From contig CAOJBY010000007.1 of NCBI GenBank assembly GCA_948330435.1, positions 62,001-126,000 of the forward strand: a stretch of 64,000 bases of DNA, written 5' to 3'. Shown here in pieces: positions 8,451 to 16,849 of the stretch. The notes under the pieces are model-generated. The model saw nothing but the letters and a program-made list of their open reading frames with translations, did no database searches and was not told the origin of the DNA. The position numbers were made by a program, and so were the translations under genes. The DNA is from an uncultured Lachnoclostridium sp. (GTDB taxonomy: Bacteria; Bacillota; Clostridia; Lachnospirales; Lachnospiraceae). Every line of letters begins with the position of its first letter. Positions within the stretch are counted from its first letter, which is position 1.

Positions 8451-10034
8451 ATGAAAAATATTAGTTTAAAGCAACGTTTGATCATTCCGATTGCGCTTCT
8501 TGGTATTGTGGCGATTTTGTCAAATATTCTTTCCATTGTCAATATTCACAATGTAAATGCAAGTGCTTCTGATATTGCGGATGATTATATGGACGGCCAA
8601 AGCCGTCTGGCGGAGATCAGTCAGTCTTCCATGAATATACATAAGATGGCATTGAGCCATATTGTTGCTACGGATTATAATACGATGATTACCCTTGTTC
8701 AGCAGATTAAGGAGGAAGAAGCTCTTCTGGACGGCATGCTGGCAGAGTATGAGACTTATGTAATACCGGAGGATCAAGGGCAGTATGAATCCCTTTTGTC
8801 AGACTATATTGCATTCAAGCATGCCCTGGTTTCCCTTGTCTGTGCCAGTGCAAGTCATAAAACTCAGGATGCCTATGCCCTGGCTAATGGCAGTGTGGCA
8901 TCTTATGCCAGTGCTATGGAGAGTGATATCAATGCTTTGAATGATTCTATCAGCAAACAGACGCAGCAGGCAAGGAAACATCTCACCACCGCATATATTA
9001 TATCCCTGGTGGTTGGTATTGGTGCGGTTATCGCCTGTTGTTTGCTTGTGCTTGCGGATTTGCGGCTTATTACCAATTACGTAGTTATTCCGATTAAGAA
9101 TATTTTAGGAGCAATCCAGGGGAGTTCCGGACGCATTAACAGTATGACCGGGGAAGTTTTAAAGAGAACCAGGGCATCTAAAGGAAGTGCGGCCAGTCTT
9201 TCTGCTCTGGCCGGACAGATGTCCACCGCTTTTCAGGAGGTGGCAGGCAATGTGGCTGTCATTAATGACAATGCAGAGCTTGTCAAACTTGATGTACATA
9301 GTATTGCAGAGGAGTGCGGCTCCATCACTGCTTATACTGTTGAGATGAACAGACGTGCGGATGCAATGCAGCAGTCCGCTCAAAATAGTGTGGAGATTAC
9401 GGGGGCTAAAGCGGAAGAGATCTTAAAGTCTCTTGATGAGGCTATCGAGAAAAGCAAAAGCGTGGATCAGATACATATTCTGACCAGCGAAATTCTTAAA
9501 ATTTCCCAACAGACCCGGCTTATTTCTCTTAATGCCACTGTAGAGGCTGCCAATGCAGGGGCGGCGGGGAAAGGATTTGCGGCTGTTGCCAGAGAGGTAC
9601 GGGAGTTGGCTGATTCCAGCCAGGAGGCTGCTAACCGGATTCAGGATATTAATAATATAATTACGACTGTTGTCCATAACCTTTCTGAAAATGCACAGAA
9701 CCTCATTGATTATATGAATCATTCTGTTCTTACGGAATTCCAGGCTTTTGTCCAGTCGGGAAGCCAGTACAAGGAGGATGCGGCCTATATCCGCCGGATT
9801 ATGGACGGATTTTATGAACAGACGGAGCACCTGGAAAATTCTATGTCAGGTATTGTGGATTCGATTGGGACGATCACAAAGACGATTGATGAGGGGACCA
9901 AGAGAATCGTGGATGTGGCCGGCAATACGCATGATCTTGCGGAAGATATAGAGGATATAGCCCGCCAGATGGGAGTGAATCAGGAGGTTGTGGAAGGACT
10001 TGAGAAAGAGACAGGAGTCTTTGATAATTTATAG
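8451..10034 (+). CDS. Methyl-accepting chemotaxis protein
   Basis: A 527-residue transmembrane receptor. One membrane helix is at about residues 10-32 and a second at about 178-202. They enclose a helical extracellular region of about 145 residues that looks like a four-helix-bundle sensor. A short HAMP-like stretch follows (VVIPIKNILGAI). The long cytoplasmic coiled coil carries the signalling tip near residues 350-370, reading QQTRLISLNATVEAANAG where typical receptors have QTNLLALNAAIEAARAG. It relays ligand binding to CheA/CheW. It follows the solute-binding lipoprotein by 62 bases and may be co-transcribed. A GGAG lies about 12 nt before the ATG. Confidence 0.93.
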   Translation: MKNISLKQRLIIPIALLGIVAILSNILSIVNIHNVNASASDIADDYMDGQSRLAEISQSSMNIHKMALSHIVATDYNTMITLVQQIKEEEALLDGMLAEYETYVIPEDQGQYESLLSDYIAFKHALVSLVCASASHKTQDAYALANGSVASYASAMESDINALNDSISKQTQQARKHLTTAYIISLVVGIGAVIACCLLVLADLRLITNYVVIPIKNILGAIQGSSGRINSMTGEVLKRTRASKGSAASLSALAGQMSTAFQEVAGNVAVINDNAELVKLDVHSIAEECGSITAYTVEMNRRADAMQQSAQNSVEITGAKAEEILKSLDEAIEKSKSVDQIHILTSEILKISQQTRLISLNATVEAANAGAAGKGFAAVAREVRELADSSQEAANRIQDINNIITTVVHNLSENAQNLIDYMNHSVLTEFQAFVQSGSQYKEDAAYIRRIMDGFYEQTEHLENSMSGIVDSIGTITKTIDEGTKRIVDVAGNTHDLAEDIEDIARQMGVNQEVVEGLEKETGVFDNL

Positions 10035-10069
10035 TAAGGGATGGTTTCCTCTAAGCAGCCATATAATAT

Positions 10070-10099
10070 TTGACAGAAAAGAAAGAATTGTAATATACT
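10070..10099 (+). promoter_or_regulatory. Sigma-A promoter of nrdR
   Basis: TTGACA, 18-bp spacer, TATACT. The -35 is a perfect match. It begins 35 bases after the chemotaxis receptor gene and points to nrdR. Confidence 0.75.
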
Positions 10100-10178
10100 T
10101 GAGAGGTATCGCAAACGGAGTGCCGCAGATGGGGGTTTTACGGCAAATCCGAGAGAAAAAGGGGAAGGGAGATTCGCT

Positions 10179-10634
10179 ATGAAGTGTCCATTTTGCAGTC
10201 AGGAGAATACCCGGGTCATTGATTCCAGACCGGCGGAGGATAACAGTTCTATTCGCCGCCGCCGTCTCTGTGATTCCTGTGGAAAGCGTTTTACTACTTA
10301 TGAGAAGATTGAGACGATTCCGATTATTGTGATTAAGAAAGATAACAACCGGGAGCCCTATGACAGAAGCAAGATCGAGGACGGCATCTTACGGGCCTGC
10401 CATAAGCGTCCGGTCCCCCTGAAGGATATCAGTAGTGTGATTGACACCATTGAGAGTGATATCTTTAACCGGGAGGAACGGGAGATTGACAGCAGTGTCA
10501 TTGGTGAGATGGTGATGGATAAGCTGAAAGATTTAGATTCCGTGGCCTATGTGCGTTTTGCTTCTGTGTATCGGGAGTTTAAGGATGTGAATACGTTCCT
10601 GAGCGAATTGAAGAAAATGTTAGATGATAAATAA
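10179..10634 (+). CDS. nrdR: Transcriptional repressor NrdR
   Basis: A 151-residue repressor of ribonucleotide reductase genes that senses ATP/dATP. An N-terminal zinc ribbon uses two Cys pairs (CPFC near residues 3-6 and CDSC near 31-34). It contains the characteristic DSR and RRRRLC stretches. An ATP-cone domain fills about residues 45-140. Length is normal. A strong GGGAAGGGAG ribosome binding site precedes the ATG. Its own promoter lies 80 bases upstream. No ribonucleotide reductase gene or NrdR box is evident in the window, so it acts in trans. Confidence 0.97.
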   Translation: MKCPFCSQENTRVIDSRPAEDNSSIRRRRLCDSCGKRFTTYEKIETIPIIVIKKDNNREPYDRSKIEDGILRACHKRPVPLKDISSVIDTIESDIFNREEREIDSSVIGEMVMDKLKDLDSVAYVRFASVYREFKDVNTFLSELKKMLDDK

Positions 10635-10658
10635 AGGGAACAGAAAGAGACTTAAAAT

Positions 10659-12050
10659 ATGACAACAGACAGAAAAAAGGCAGCAGGGCATGTTCTTGCC
10701 CTGTTTACCATTACTGTGTGGGGTACCACCTTTGTTGCGACAAAGACCCTGCTGAATCATTATGATGCGCTTCAGATTATGCTGATGCGCTTCTTTATCG
10801 CATGGGTAGTTTCGTTTTTGCTCACCCGTAAGATTGAAAAGCCGAAAAGCGTCAGGGATGAACTGGGAATTTTCGCACTTTCCCTTTCGGGTATTACATT
10901 CTATTATTATTTTGAAAATACGGCCCTGACTTATACGATGTCGGCTAATGTAAGCATTATTCTGGCAGCGGCTCCTGTCTTTACGGCTATATTGGCCCAC
11001 ATGTTTACCAGAGACGAAAAGCTTTCCGGACAAACCTGGGCTGGGTTTATTATTGCTATGGCAGGTGTTGTGCTGGTGGTATTCAATGGGGCCTTTGTAC
11101 TTAAGTTAAATCCCCTGGGAGATGCCCTCTCCCTTTTGGCGGCATTGTCCTGGGCCGTTTATTCCGTGATTTTAAAAAGATATGTGCAGCGTTATGATAA
11201 CCGGATTTTAACCAGAAAGATGCTTTTTTACGCATTGCTTCTGACAACTCCGGCGGTTCTTTTGGGAAAAGGGCTTCCCCAAGCCGCACCTCTCATCAGA
11301 GGAGATGTGATTTTCTGTCTGCTGTTTTTAGGAGTTTTGGGAAGTGCTGTCTGCTATATTACCTGGAATATGGCAATTGAGAGGATTGGTGTAGTCAATA
11401 CGAATAACTATATTTATCTCAATCCCTTTGTAACCATGATTTGTGCAGCAATCGTGCTGAAAGAGCCTATCACAGTGGCAGGAATAGTGGGAGCAGTTTT
11501 GATTGTAGGAGGGATTATTGTGTCGGAGATGCCAGGAGGTTTTTCACTTTTTAGAAGTCTGTATCCCAAGGAGTATCTGGAATCTACTTATGTAATTGAT
11601 TTTGAAAGCTTATATGAGGCGGGGTACCGTGGAATTCTCTTTGATATAGATAATACCCTGGTATGCCATGATGCTCCGGCGGATGAGAGAAGTATTGCTT
11701 TGTTTAAAAGGCTGCATGAGACGGGATTTTCTACCTGTCTTATTTCCAATAATAAAGAGTCTCGGGTAACGCCCTTTGCAAAGGCTCTTGACACCCCTTA
11801 TGTATATAAGGCCGGAAAGCCAAAACGCAGAGGATATCTGGAGGGCATGAGACGTATGGGGACAGATGAGTACAATACACTGTTTGTAGGAGATCAGCTT
11901 TTTACAGATGTGTGGGGGGCTAACCGGGCAGGAATGTATTCCATATTGGTGAGACCTATGAATCCGAAAGAAGAGATTCAGATTGTGGTAAAGCGTTATT
12001 TCGAGAAACCGGTTTTATATTGTTATATGCACAGACAAAAAAGCCTGTAA
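10659..12050 (+). CDS. Fusion: EamA/DMT transporter + YqeG-type HAD phosphatase
   Basis: One uninterrupted 463-codon frame carries two unrelated domains. Residues 1 to about 295 form a ten-helix EamA-family drug/metabolite transporter with two repeated halves, ending in the usual last helix (VGAVLIVGGIIVSE). Residues from about 300 to 463 form a complete YqeG family HAD-IIIA phosphatase: entry motif YPKEYLES, catalytic FDIDNTLV with Asp329 and Asp331, SNNKESRV, Lys of KAGKPKRRG, and GDQLFTDVWGANRAG. YqeG is normally a free 160-175 residue cytoplasmic protein. The junction contains GGAGG in the DNA, as if a former ribosome binding site had been absorbed. The ribosome binding site of the fusion itself is weak (AGAAAGAGA). 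Confidence 0.9.
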   Translation: MTTDRKKAAGHVLALFTITVWGTTFVATKTLLNHYDALQIMLMRFFIAWVVSFLLTRKIEKPKSVRDELGIFALSLSGITFYYYFENTALTYTMSANVSIILAAAPVFTAILAHMFTRDEKLSGQTWAGFIIAMAGVVLVVFNGAFVLKLNPLGDALSLLAALSWAVYSVILKRYVQRYDNRILTRKMLFYALLLTTPAVLLGKGLPQAAPLIRGDVIFCLLFLGVLGSAVCYITWNMAIERIGVVNTNNYIYLNPFVTMICAAIVLKEPITVAGIVGAVLIVGGIIVSEMPGGFSLFRSLYPKEYLESTYVIDFESLYEAGYRGILFDIDNTLVCHDAPADERSIALFKRLHETGFSTCLISNNKESRVTPFAKALDTPYVYKAGKPKRRGYLEGMRRMGTDEYNTLFVGDQLFTDVWGANRAGMYSILVRPMNPKEEIQIVVKRYFEKPVLYCYMHRQKSL

Positions 12051-12093
12051 GCAGTTTTTATAATTAAGATGTAGAAGGAGGGATAATCAGAAA

Positions 12094-13173
12094 ATGAGAA
12101 TTAGGGAAGCAAGAAAGCTATTAAAAGAGAAAGGGTTGGATGCCGCATTTATTGCATCATCAGCCAACATTTGCTATCTGAGTGGCTTTGTGGGCAGAGA
12201 CAGCTATTTTTATCTGTCTGCCGGGAAGCAGGTAATTCTCACAGATAGTCGTTACACGCTTCAGGCCGAGGAAGAGGGAAAAGGATGTCAGGTTCGAACC
12301 ATCTGTAATGAACGTGGCTATGGAGTTTTGCTTAAAGAACTTCTGGAAGAGGATAAGGTAAAACAATTAGGTTTTGAAGATGGTGTTATGACCTGGCAGA
12401 TGGTTAAAAAGCTTCAGGATGAAACGGGAAAAGAGGAAGAAAAGATCTCCTGGACACCTCTGGGAGATACTTTATCTTTATTGCGTTCCGTAAAAGAGGA
12501 AGAAGAGCTTAAAAGATTAGCCAGGGCAGAGCAGATAGGTGACGAGGCCTTTTCCTACATTCTGACACAGATAAAGCCGGGAGTTACAGAGCTTGAAATG
12601 GCGGCAAAACTGGAATATTTTATGAAGAGTCACGGTGCTGAGGATAAAAGCTTTGACACCATTGTAGCCTCTGGCTATCATTCCGCTATGCCTCATGCGG
12701 TTCCCACAGAAAAAGTCCTGGAAAAGGGAGATTTTATCACTCTGGACTTTGGCTGTAAATACCAGGGCTATTGCTCTGATATGACAAGAACCGTTGTTTT
12801 AGGGAAAGCAAGCGAGAAGCAAAAAGAGGTATATCAGATCGTACTGGAAGCCCAGAAGACAGCCCTTGGCTCCTTAAGAGCAGGAATGACCGGGATGGAA
12901 GGTGACAGACTGGCAAGGGAAGTCATTGAAAGGGCCGGCTATGGTGAATACTTTGGTCACGGATTAGGACATAGCGTTGGGCTGGAGATACATGAAAGCC
13001 CGAGGCTTTCACTAAAGGATGAAACTGTTCTAAAGGCTGGCATGATAGAAACTGTAGAACCTGGGATCTATATCCCTGACTTTGGCGGTGTACGTATTGA
13101 AGATATGGTGGTAATTATGGAGGATGGGGTTAGAAATCTGACCAGTTCTCCCAAAGAATTAATAGAGTTATGA
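12094..13173 (+). CDS. M24 family metallopeptidase (Xaa-Pro peptidase type)
   Basis: A 359-residue pita-bread peptidase that removes N-terminal residues before proline or splits Xaa-Pro dipeptides. The N-terminal creatinase-like domain covers about residues 1-130. The catalytic domain shows all five metal ligands in context: Asp218 in LDFGC, Asp229 in CSDMTRT, His in GHGLGHSVGLEIHE, Glu in ETVEPGIY and Glu in GVRIEDMVV. Size fits the short PepQ/YqhT-type Firmicutes enzymes. A GAAGGAGGG ribosome binding site precedes the ATG. In many Firmicutes this gene stands directly before efp; here an FGGY kinase gene lies between them. Confidence 0.94.
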   Translation: MRIREARKLLKEKGLDAAFIASSANICYLSGFVGRDSYFYLSAGKQVILTDSRYTLQAEEEGKGCQVRTICNERGYGVLLKELLEEDKVKQLGFEDGVMTWQMVKKLQDETGKEEEKISWTPLGDTLSLLRSVKEEEELKRLARAEQIGDEAFSYILTQIKPGVTELEMAAKLEYFMKSHGAEDKSFDTIVASGYHSAMPHAVPTEKVLEKGDFITLDFGCKYQGYCSDMTRTVVLGKASEKQKEVYQIVLEAQKTALGSLRAGMTGMEGDRLAREVIERAGYGEYFGHGLGHSVGLEIHESPRLSLKDETVLKAGMIETVEPGIYIPDFGGVRIEDMVVIMEDGVRNLTSSPKELIEL

Positions 13174-13182
13174 ATTGAAAAT

Positions 13183-13200
13183 CCCCTTATACATTGAGGG
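13183..13200 (+). repeat. Copy 2 of a repeated leader motif
   Basis: Second copy of CCCCTTRTACAYYGAGGG (here CCCCTTATACATTGAGGG), in the 44-base gap before the FGGY kinase and about 18 bases before its ATG, same orientation. The stem bases are unchanged while the loop differs from the other copies. Confidence 0.65.
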
Positions 13201-13217
13201 CAGAGAAAGGAGAAGAC

Positions 13218-14732
13218 ATGAAGTACTTATTGGGAATCGATAACGGAGGAACTTTTTCCAAGGCAGCACTGTTTGATGAGGATGGGAGACAGATATCCGT
13301 GGCCAGTGTGCCAACCATCACATTGACACCGAAGCCAGGTTACACAGAAAAAGACTTAAATGAACTGTGGCAGGTTAACGCAGATGCCATCCGGGGAGCT
13401 ATTGAAAAAAGCGGCATCAATCCAAAAGATATTGCAGGTGTATCTTTTTCGGGAGCAGGCAAGGGTCTGTATATGGTAGGACATGACAAAAAGCCATCCT
13501 ACAATGGAATTATGTCAACAGACACGAGGGCATGGGCACAGGTAGAACGGTGGTATAAGGACGGAACCAATAAAAAAGTATATGAAAAAACTTTTCAGGA
13601 GATTTTGGCGGTACAGCCCGTAAGCCTTTTGGCCTGGTTCAAAGAAAATCAACCAGAAGTACTTAAAAATACAAAGTACATTTTTGCGGTTAAAGACTAT
13701 ATACGTTACATGCTCACAGGTGAGGCCTACAGCGAGTACACAGACTGCTCCGGAGGCAATCTGGTAAACATGGTAACAGGGCAGCATGACAGAGAACTTA
13801 TGGCACTATTTGGATTGGAGGACTGCTATGAGAAGCTTCCGCCTCTGCGTTATTCTGCGGACCTGTGCGGGCATGTGACAAAAGAAGCAAGTGAGAGGAC
13901 TCTTCTTCCGGAAGGAACTCCTGTAGCGGCAGGTATGTTCGATGTAAATGCCTGTGGCATAGCCTCTGGTTTATCTGATGAAGAACAGATGTGTATGATT
14001 GCGGGAACCTGGAGTATCAATGAATTCATTGGAAAAGCACCGGTAACTAATGGCACCGTGGCTTTAAACTCTATGTTCTGCATGCCGGGGTATTTTCTGA
14101 TTGAAGAGAGCAGTCCTACCTCTGCCGGGAACATGGAATGGTTCATTAACAATCTTATGAACTATGAAAGGGAGGAAGCCAAAGGAAAAGGAGGTTCTGT
14201 ATACGATATTACTAATGAATGGGTATCTTCCATTGAGCCTCAGGATAACAATATTATTTTCCTGCCGTTCTTAAACGGTTCCAATGAGGATGCACTGGCT
14301 AAGGGAACTTTTGTGGGTCTCACAGCTTATCACAGCAAAAAGCATATGCTTCGTGCTGTCTATGAGGGAATCGTATTCTCCCATGTAACCCATGTAAAGA
14401 AGCTTCTCAGAAACAGAGACGTGCCAAAGAGCATTCGTCTCTCCGGTGGTGCCGCTAACTCTGATGTGTGGGTACAGATCTTTGCGGATGCATTGCAGAT
14501 ACCTATTGATGTCATTGCAGATAAAGAATTGGGAGCCCAGGGAGCGGCTATTGCGGCAGGAATCGCAGCCGGAATTTATCTGGATTATCAGGAAGCCATC
14601 CGTCGCACTGTAACAATCACCAAGACCATTTATCCCCGTCCGGAGTATAAAGAGATCTATGAGGAAAAATACGCAACTTACCGGGCGGTAATTGAGGGCT
14701 TAAGTAGTGCCTGGGAGCACTTTAAAAATTAG
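13218..14732 (+). CDS. FGGY-family carbohydrate kinase, L-xylulose kinase-like
   Basis: A 504-residue sugar kinase. The N-terminal ATPase domain starts with GIDNGGTFSKAALFD (phosphate-1 motif), and the second domain holds the FGGY signature region (SGGAANSDVWVQIFAD) followed by LGAQGAAIAAG. PKPGYTEKDLNELW and SPTSAGNMEWF resemble E. coli LyxK as I remember it, so an L-xylulose or related ketopentose is the likeliest substrate; this is inference from similarity. The longest frame starts at a TTG at 13194, but GAAAGGAG sits 7 nt before the ATG at 13218. No isomerase, epimerase or sugar transporter is next to it. It may be co-transcribed with the M24 peptidase gene (44-base gap). Confidence 0.88.
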   Translation: MKYLLGIDNGGTFSKAALFDEDGRQISVASVPTITLTPKPGYTEKDLNELWQVNADAIRGAIEKSGINPKDIAGVSFSGAGKGLYMVGHDKKPSYNGIMSTDTRAWAQVERWYKDGTNKKVYEKTFQEILAVQPVSLLAWFKENQPEVLKNTKYIFAVKDYIRYMLTGEAYSEYTDCSGGNLVNMVTGQHDRELMALFGLEDCYEKLPPLRYSADLCGHVTKEASERTLLPEGTPVAAGMFDVNACGIASGLSDEEQMCMIAGTWSINEFIGKAPVTNGTVALNSMFCMPGYFLIEESSPTSAGNMEWFINNLMNYEREEAKGKGGSVYDITNEWVSSIEPQDNNIIFLPFLNGSNEDALAKGTFVGLTAYHSKKHMLRAVYEGIVFSHVTHVKKLLRNRDVPKSIRLSGGAANSDVWVQIFADALQIPIDVIADKELGAQGAAIAAGIAAGIYLDYQEAIRRTVTITKTIYPRPEYKEIYEEKYATYRAVIEGLSSAWEHFKN

Positions 14733-14766
14733 AAAACCTTTTCAGGTAAGGTATCAGAAAAAGTAC

Positions 14767-14795
14767 TTGAAAAGCGAAAAGTTTTATTATAAAAT
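14767..14795 (+). promoter_or_regulatory. Sigma-A promoter of efp
   Basis: TTGAAA, 17-bp spacer, TAAAAT in the 145-base gap between the FGGY kinase and efp. Confidence 0.65.
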
Positions 14796-14877
14796 AAAAC
14801 GTAGTTTGTGCGAACTGACGCATGAAAATTTTGTGATATGTATTTTGCGGAACTTAAAACAGGAGGAAAAGTGAAGA

Positions 14878-15435
14878 ATGATTTCAGCAGGAGATTTTAG
14901 AAATGGTGTTACCCTTGAGATTGAGGGAAATGTTTATCAGATCATGGAATTTCAGCATGTAAAGCCAGGTAAGGGAGCAGCTTTTGTAAGAACCAAGCTT
15001 AAAAATATCATCAACGGAGGCGTAGTTGAGAAGACGTTCCGTCCTACCGAGAAGTTCCCGGCGGCAAGAATTGATCGTGTGGATATGCAGTATCTGTATT
15101 CGGATGGTGATTTGTTCCACTTTATGAATGTAGAGACGTATGATCAGATAGCACTGAATGCGGATGATATTGGAGATGCTCTGAAGTTCGTAAAAGAGAA
15201 CGAGATGTGTAAGGTATGTTCCTACAATGGCAATGTATTTGCCGTAGAGCCGCCTCTCTTTGTAGAACTTGAGATTACGGATACCGAGCCGGGCTTCAAA
15301 GGCGATACCGCTACAGGTGCTACTAAGCCGGCTGTTGTAGAGACGGGGGCAACGGTGTATGTACCGCTTTTCGTAGAGCAGGGGGACAAGATCAAGATTG
15401 ACACCCGTTCCGGAGAGTATTTGTCCAGAGTATAG
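14878..15435 (+). CDS. efp: Elongation factor P
   Basis: A 185-residue translation factor that binds between the P and E sites and relieves stalling at polyproline. KOW-like N-terminal domain and two OB domains are present in normal length. The tip loop is PGKGAAFVR with Lys32 at the position modified in many bacteria. The C-terminal signature GDKIKIDTRSGEYLSR is intact. No modification enzyme gene is visible in the window. AGGAGG lies upstream of the ATG, and a strong terminator follows. Confidence 0.98.
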   Translation: MISAGDFRNGVTLEIEGNVYQIMEFQHVKPGKGAAFVRTKLKNIINGGVVEKTFRPTEKFPAARIDRVDMQYLYSDGDLFHFMNVETYDQIALNADDIGDALKFVKENEMCKVCSYNGNVFAVEPPLFVELEITDTEPGFKGDTATGATKPAVVETGATVYVPLFVEQGDKIKIDTRSGEYLSRV

Positions 15436-15450
15436 AATATAAGCATAAAG

Positions 15451-15484
15451 GGCTGCCGCAGTTTTCTGCGGCGGCCTTTTTATT
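15451..15484 (+). terminator. Rho-independent terminator of efp
   Basis: GC-rich stem (GGCTGCCGCAG / CTGCGGCGGCC) with a TTTT loop and a T-run. Confidence 0.92.
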
Positions 15485-15501
15485 TAAAAATTGTAGTTTG
15501 G

Positions 15502-15538
15502 GAATAAAAAGAACCCGATTCAAATGGAATCGGGCTTC
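15502..15538 (-). terminator. Rho-independent terminator of the tRNA gene
   Basis: On the minus strand, CCCGATTC pairs with GAATCGGG around a short loop and is followed by TTCTTTTTATT. It begins directly after the tRNA 3' end. Confidence 0.85.
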
Positions 15539-15541
15539 TGA

Positions 15542-15614
15542 TGCATCTGACTAGATTCGAACTAGCGGCACCTGGCGTCGGAGGCCAGTGCTCTATCCAC
15601 TGAGCTACAGATGC
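15542..15614 (-). tRNA. tRNA-Arg (anticodon CCG)
   Basis: A 73-base cloverleaf on the minus strand: acceptor GCATCTG/CAGATGC, D-stem GCTC/GAGC, anticodon stem CTGGC/GCCAG with loop CTCCGAC (anticodon CCG, reads CGG), five-base variable loop, T-stem GCTAG/CTAGT with TTCGAAT loop, and discriminator A. The CCA end is not encoded. It has its own promoter and terminator. Confidence 0.95.
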
Positions 15615-15634
15615 AAGTGATTGACATCTTGATT

Positions 15635-15663
15635 ATTCTACAACAAAATTTCAAAATGTGCAA
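15635..15663 (-). promoter_or_regulatory. Promoter of tRNA-Arg
   Basis: On the minus strand TTGCAC, 17-bp spacer, TAGAAT; the -10 is about 20 bases before the mature 5' end. Confidence 0.7.
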
Positions 15664-15690
15664 GTATAATCTTAAAAAAGTATAAAGTTC

Positions 15691-15719
15691 TTGTAAATGG
15701 AAAAATTTTCCTGTATAAT
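15691..15719 (+). promoter_or_regulatory. Promoter of the DUF5688 gene
   Basis: TTGTAA, 17-bp spacer, perfect TATAAT, 77 bases before the ATG. Confidence 0.7.
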
Positions 15720-15796
15720 AAGCTTGTCTTTCCATTCAAAGCAGCGTTTCGCTGTATCAATCCCCATAAGACGAATATAAAAGAAAGGATGAAAAA

Positions 15797-16681
15797 ATGA
15801 ATTATCAAGAATTTGTAGGTTCTGTGACTGGTTTTTTGCGGGAAACACTGCCCTTTGGCACAGAACTTCGTATGATTCCCCTGGAAAAGAACAATGGTGT
15901 AATTTTAGAGGGGTTAGCAGTGCGAAAGGAGGGAGAAAAAGCAGTTCCTGCCATCTATTTGGATTCCTACTATCAGGAATATCTGTCCGGCTATCCTTTA
16001 AGACAGATTCATGAGACAATCCTGGCTTGCTGCGAGGATAATGATTTTTCCGAACATTTTGATGCAGACTTTTTTTCCGATTATCGGAGAGTAAGGCCCA
16101 CAGTGGTCTTTAAGTTGATTAATTATGAAAAGAATAAAAAGCTTCTGGAACGGATTCCTCATGTGCCGTTTTTGAATTTGGCTGTTGTATTTTACTGTCT
16201 TCTTCCGGATACACCTGTTGGAAATGCTACGGTTTTGATACATAACAGTCATATGGAATATTGGAAGATTGCCTGTGGCGAGTTGTACAGGGATGCAAAA
16301 CAGAATACCCCCAGACTGCTGCCTGCCGAAGTAAAGCCTATGTCTCAGGTGCTTTTGGAACTTTCCCAGGGGGTGGACAGCCAGGAGGAAGATGAGGTTC
16401 CCATGTATGTGATGACCAATTCCAGAAAAGCTTTTGGGGCAGCCTGTGTTTTATATGATGGCATGCTTAAGTATTGTGCAAAATGGCTGGATTCAGCATT
16501 TTACCTTCTCCCAAGCAGTGTTCATGAAGTGATTTTGATTCCGGAAAAAGTTGTTCCCAAGGAGGGAGAACTGGCATCTATGGTACAGGATATGAATCGA
16601 ACTCAGGTCCTTAGGACAGAGGTTCTTTCAGATCAAATTTATTTTTATTCGCCTGAATCAGGGCAGTTATCCATTATATAA
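15797..16681 (+). CDS. DUF5688 family protein
   Basis: A 294-residue soluble protein of a family common in Lachnospiraceae. Recognisable stretches are LDSYYQEYLSGYPL, NLAVVFYCLL, ATVLIHNSHMEYW, NTPRLLPAEV and YVMTNSRKAFGAACVLY. No signal peptide, membrane helix or catalytic motif is evident. Family members are often found in several copies per genome and their role is unknown. A GAAAGGATG purine stretch precedes the ATG; it has a dedicated promoter. Confidence 0.85.
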   Translation: MNYQEFVGSVTGFLRETLPFGTELRMIPLEKNNGVILEGLAVRKEGEKAVPAIYLDSYYQEYLSGYPLRQIHETILACCEDNDFSEHFDADFFSDYRRVRPTVVFKLINYEKNKKLLERIPHVPFLNLAVVFYCLLPDTPVGNATVLIHNSHMEYWKIACGELYRDAKQNTPRLLPAEVKPMSQVLLELSQGVDSQEEDEVPMYVMTNSRKAFGAACVLYDGMLKYCAKWLDSAFYLLPSSVHEVILIPEKVVPKEGELASMVQDMNRTQVLRTEVLSDQIYFYSPESGQLSII

Positions 16682-16746
16682 AGAAGAAAGAAATTAGTTT
16701 GGCAAATAAATTCACCATCATTTCACAAATTTGTCACATTTTACAG

Positions 16747-16775
16747 TTGCCTTTTCTCTCCAAGTTTGTTACAAT
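16747..16775 (+). promoter_or_regulatory. Promoter of the SH3-domain protein gene
   Basis: TTGCCT, 17-bp spacer, TACAAT, 75 bases before the start. Confidence 0.6.
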
Positions 16776-16849
16776 CTTTTTATTACGAAAATATTACATT
16801 TATTAAGCTTGTGTGACTAAATTATTTTTAGAATTGAGGAAGTGAAAAA

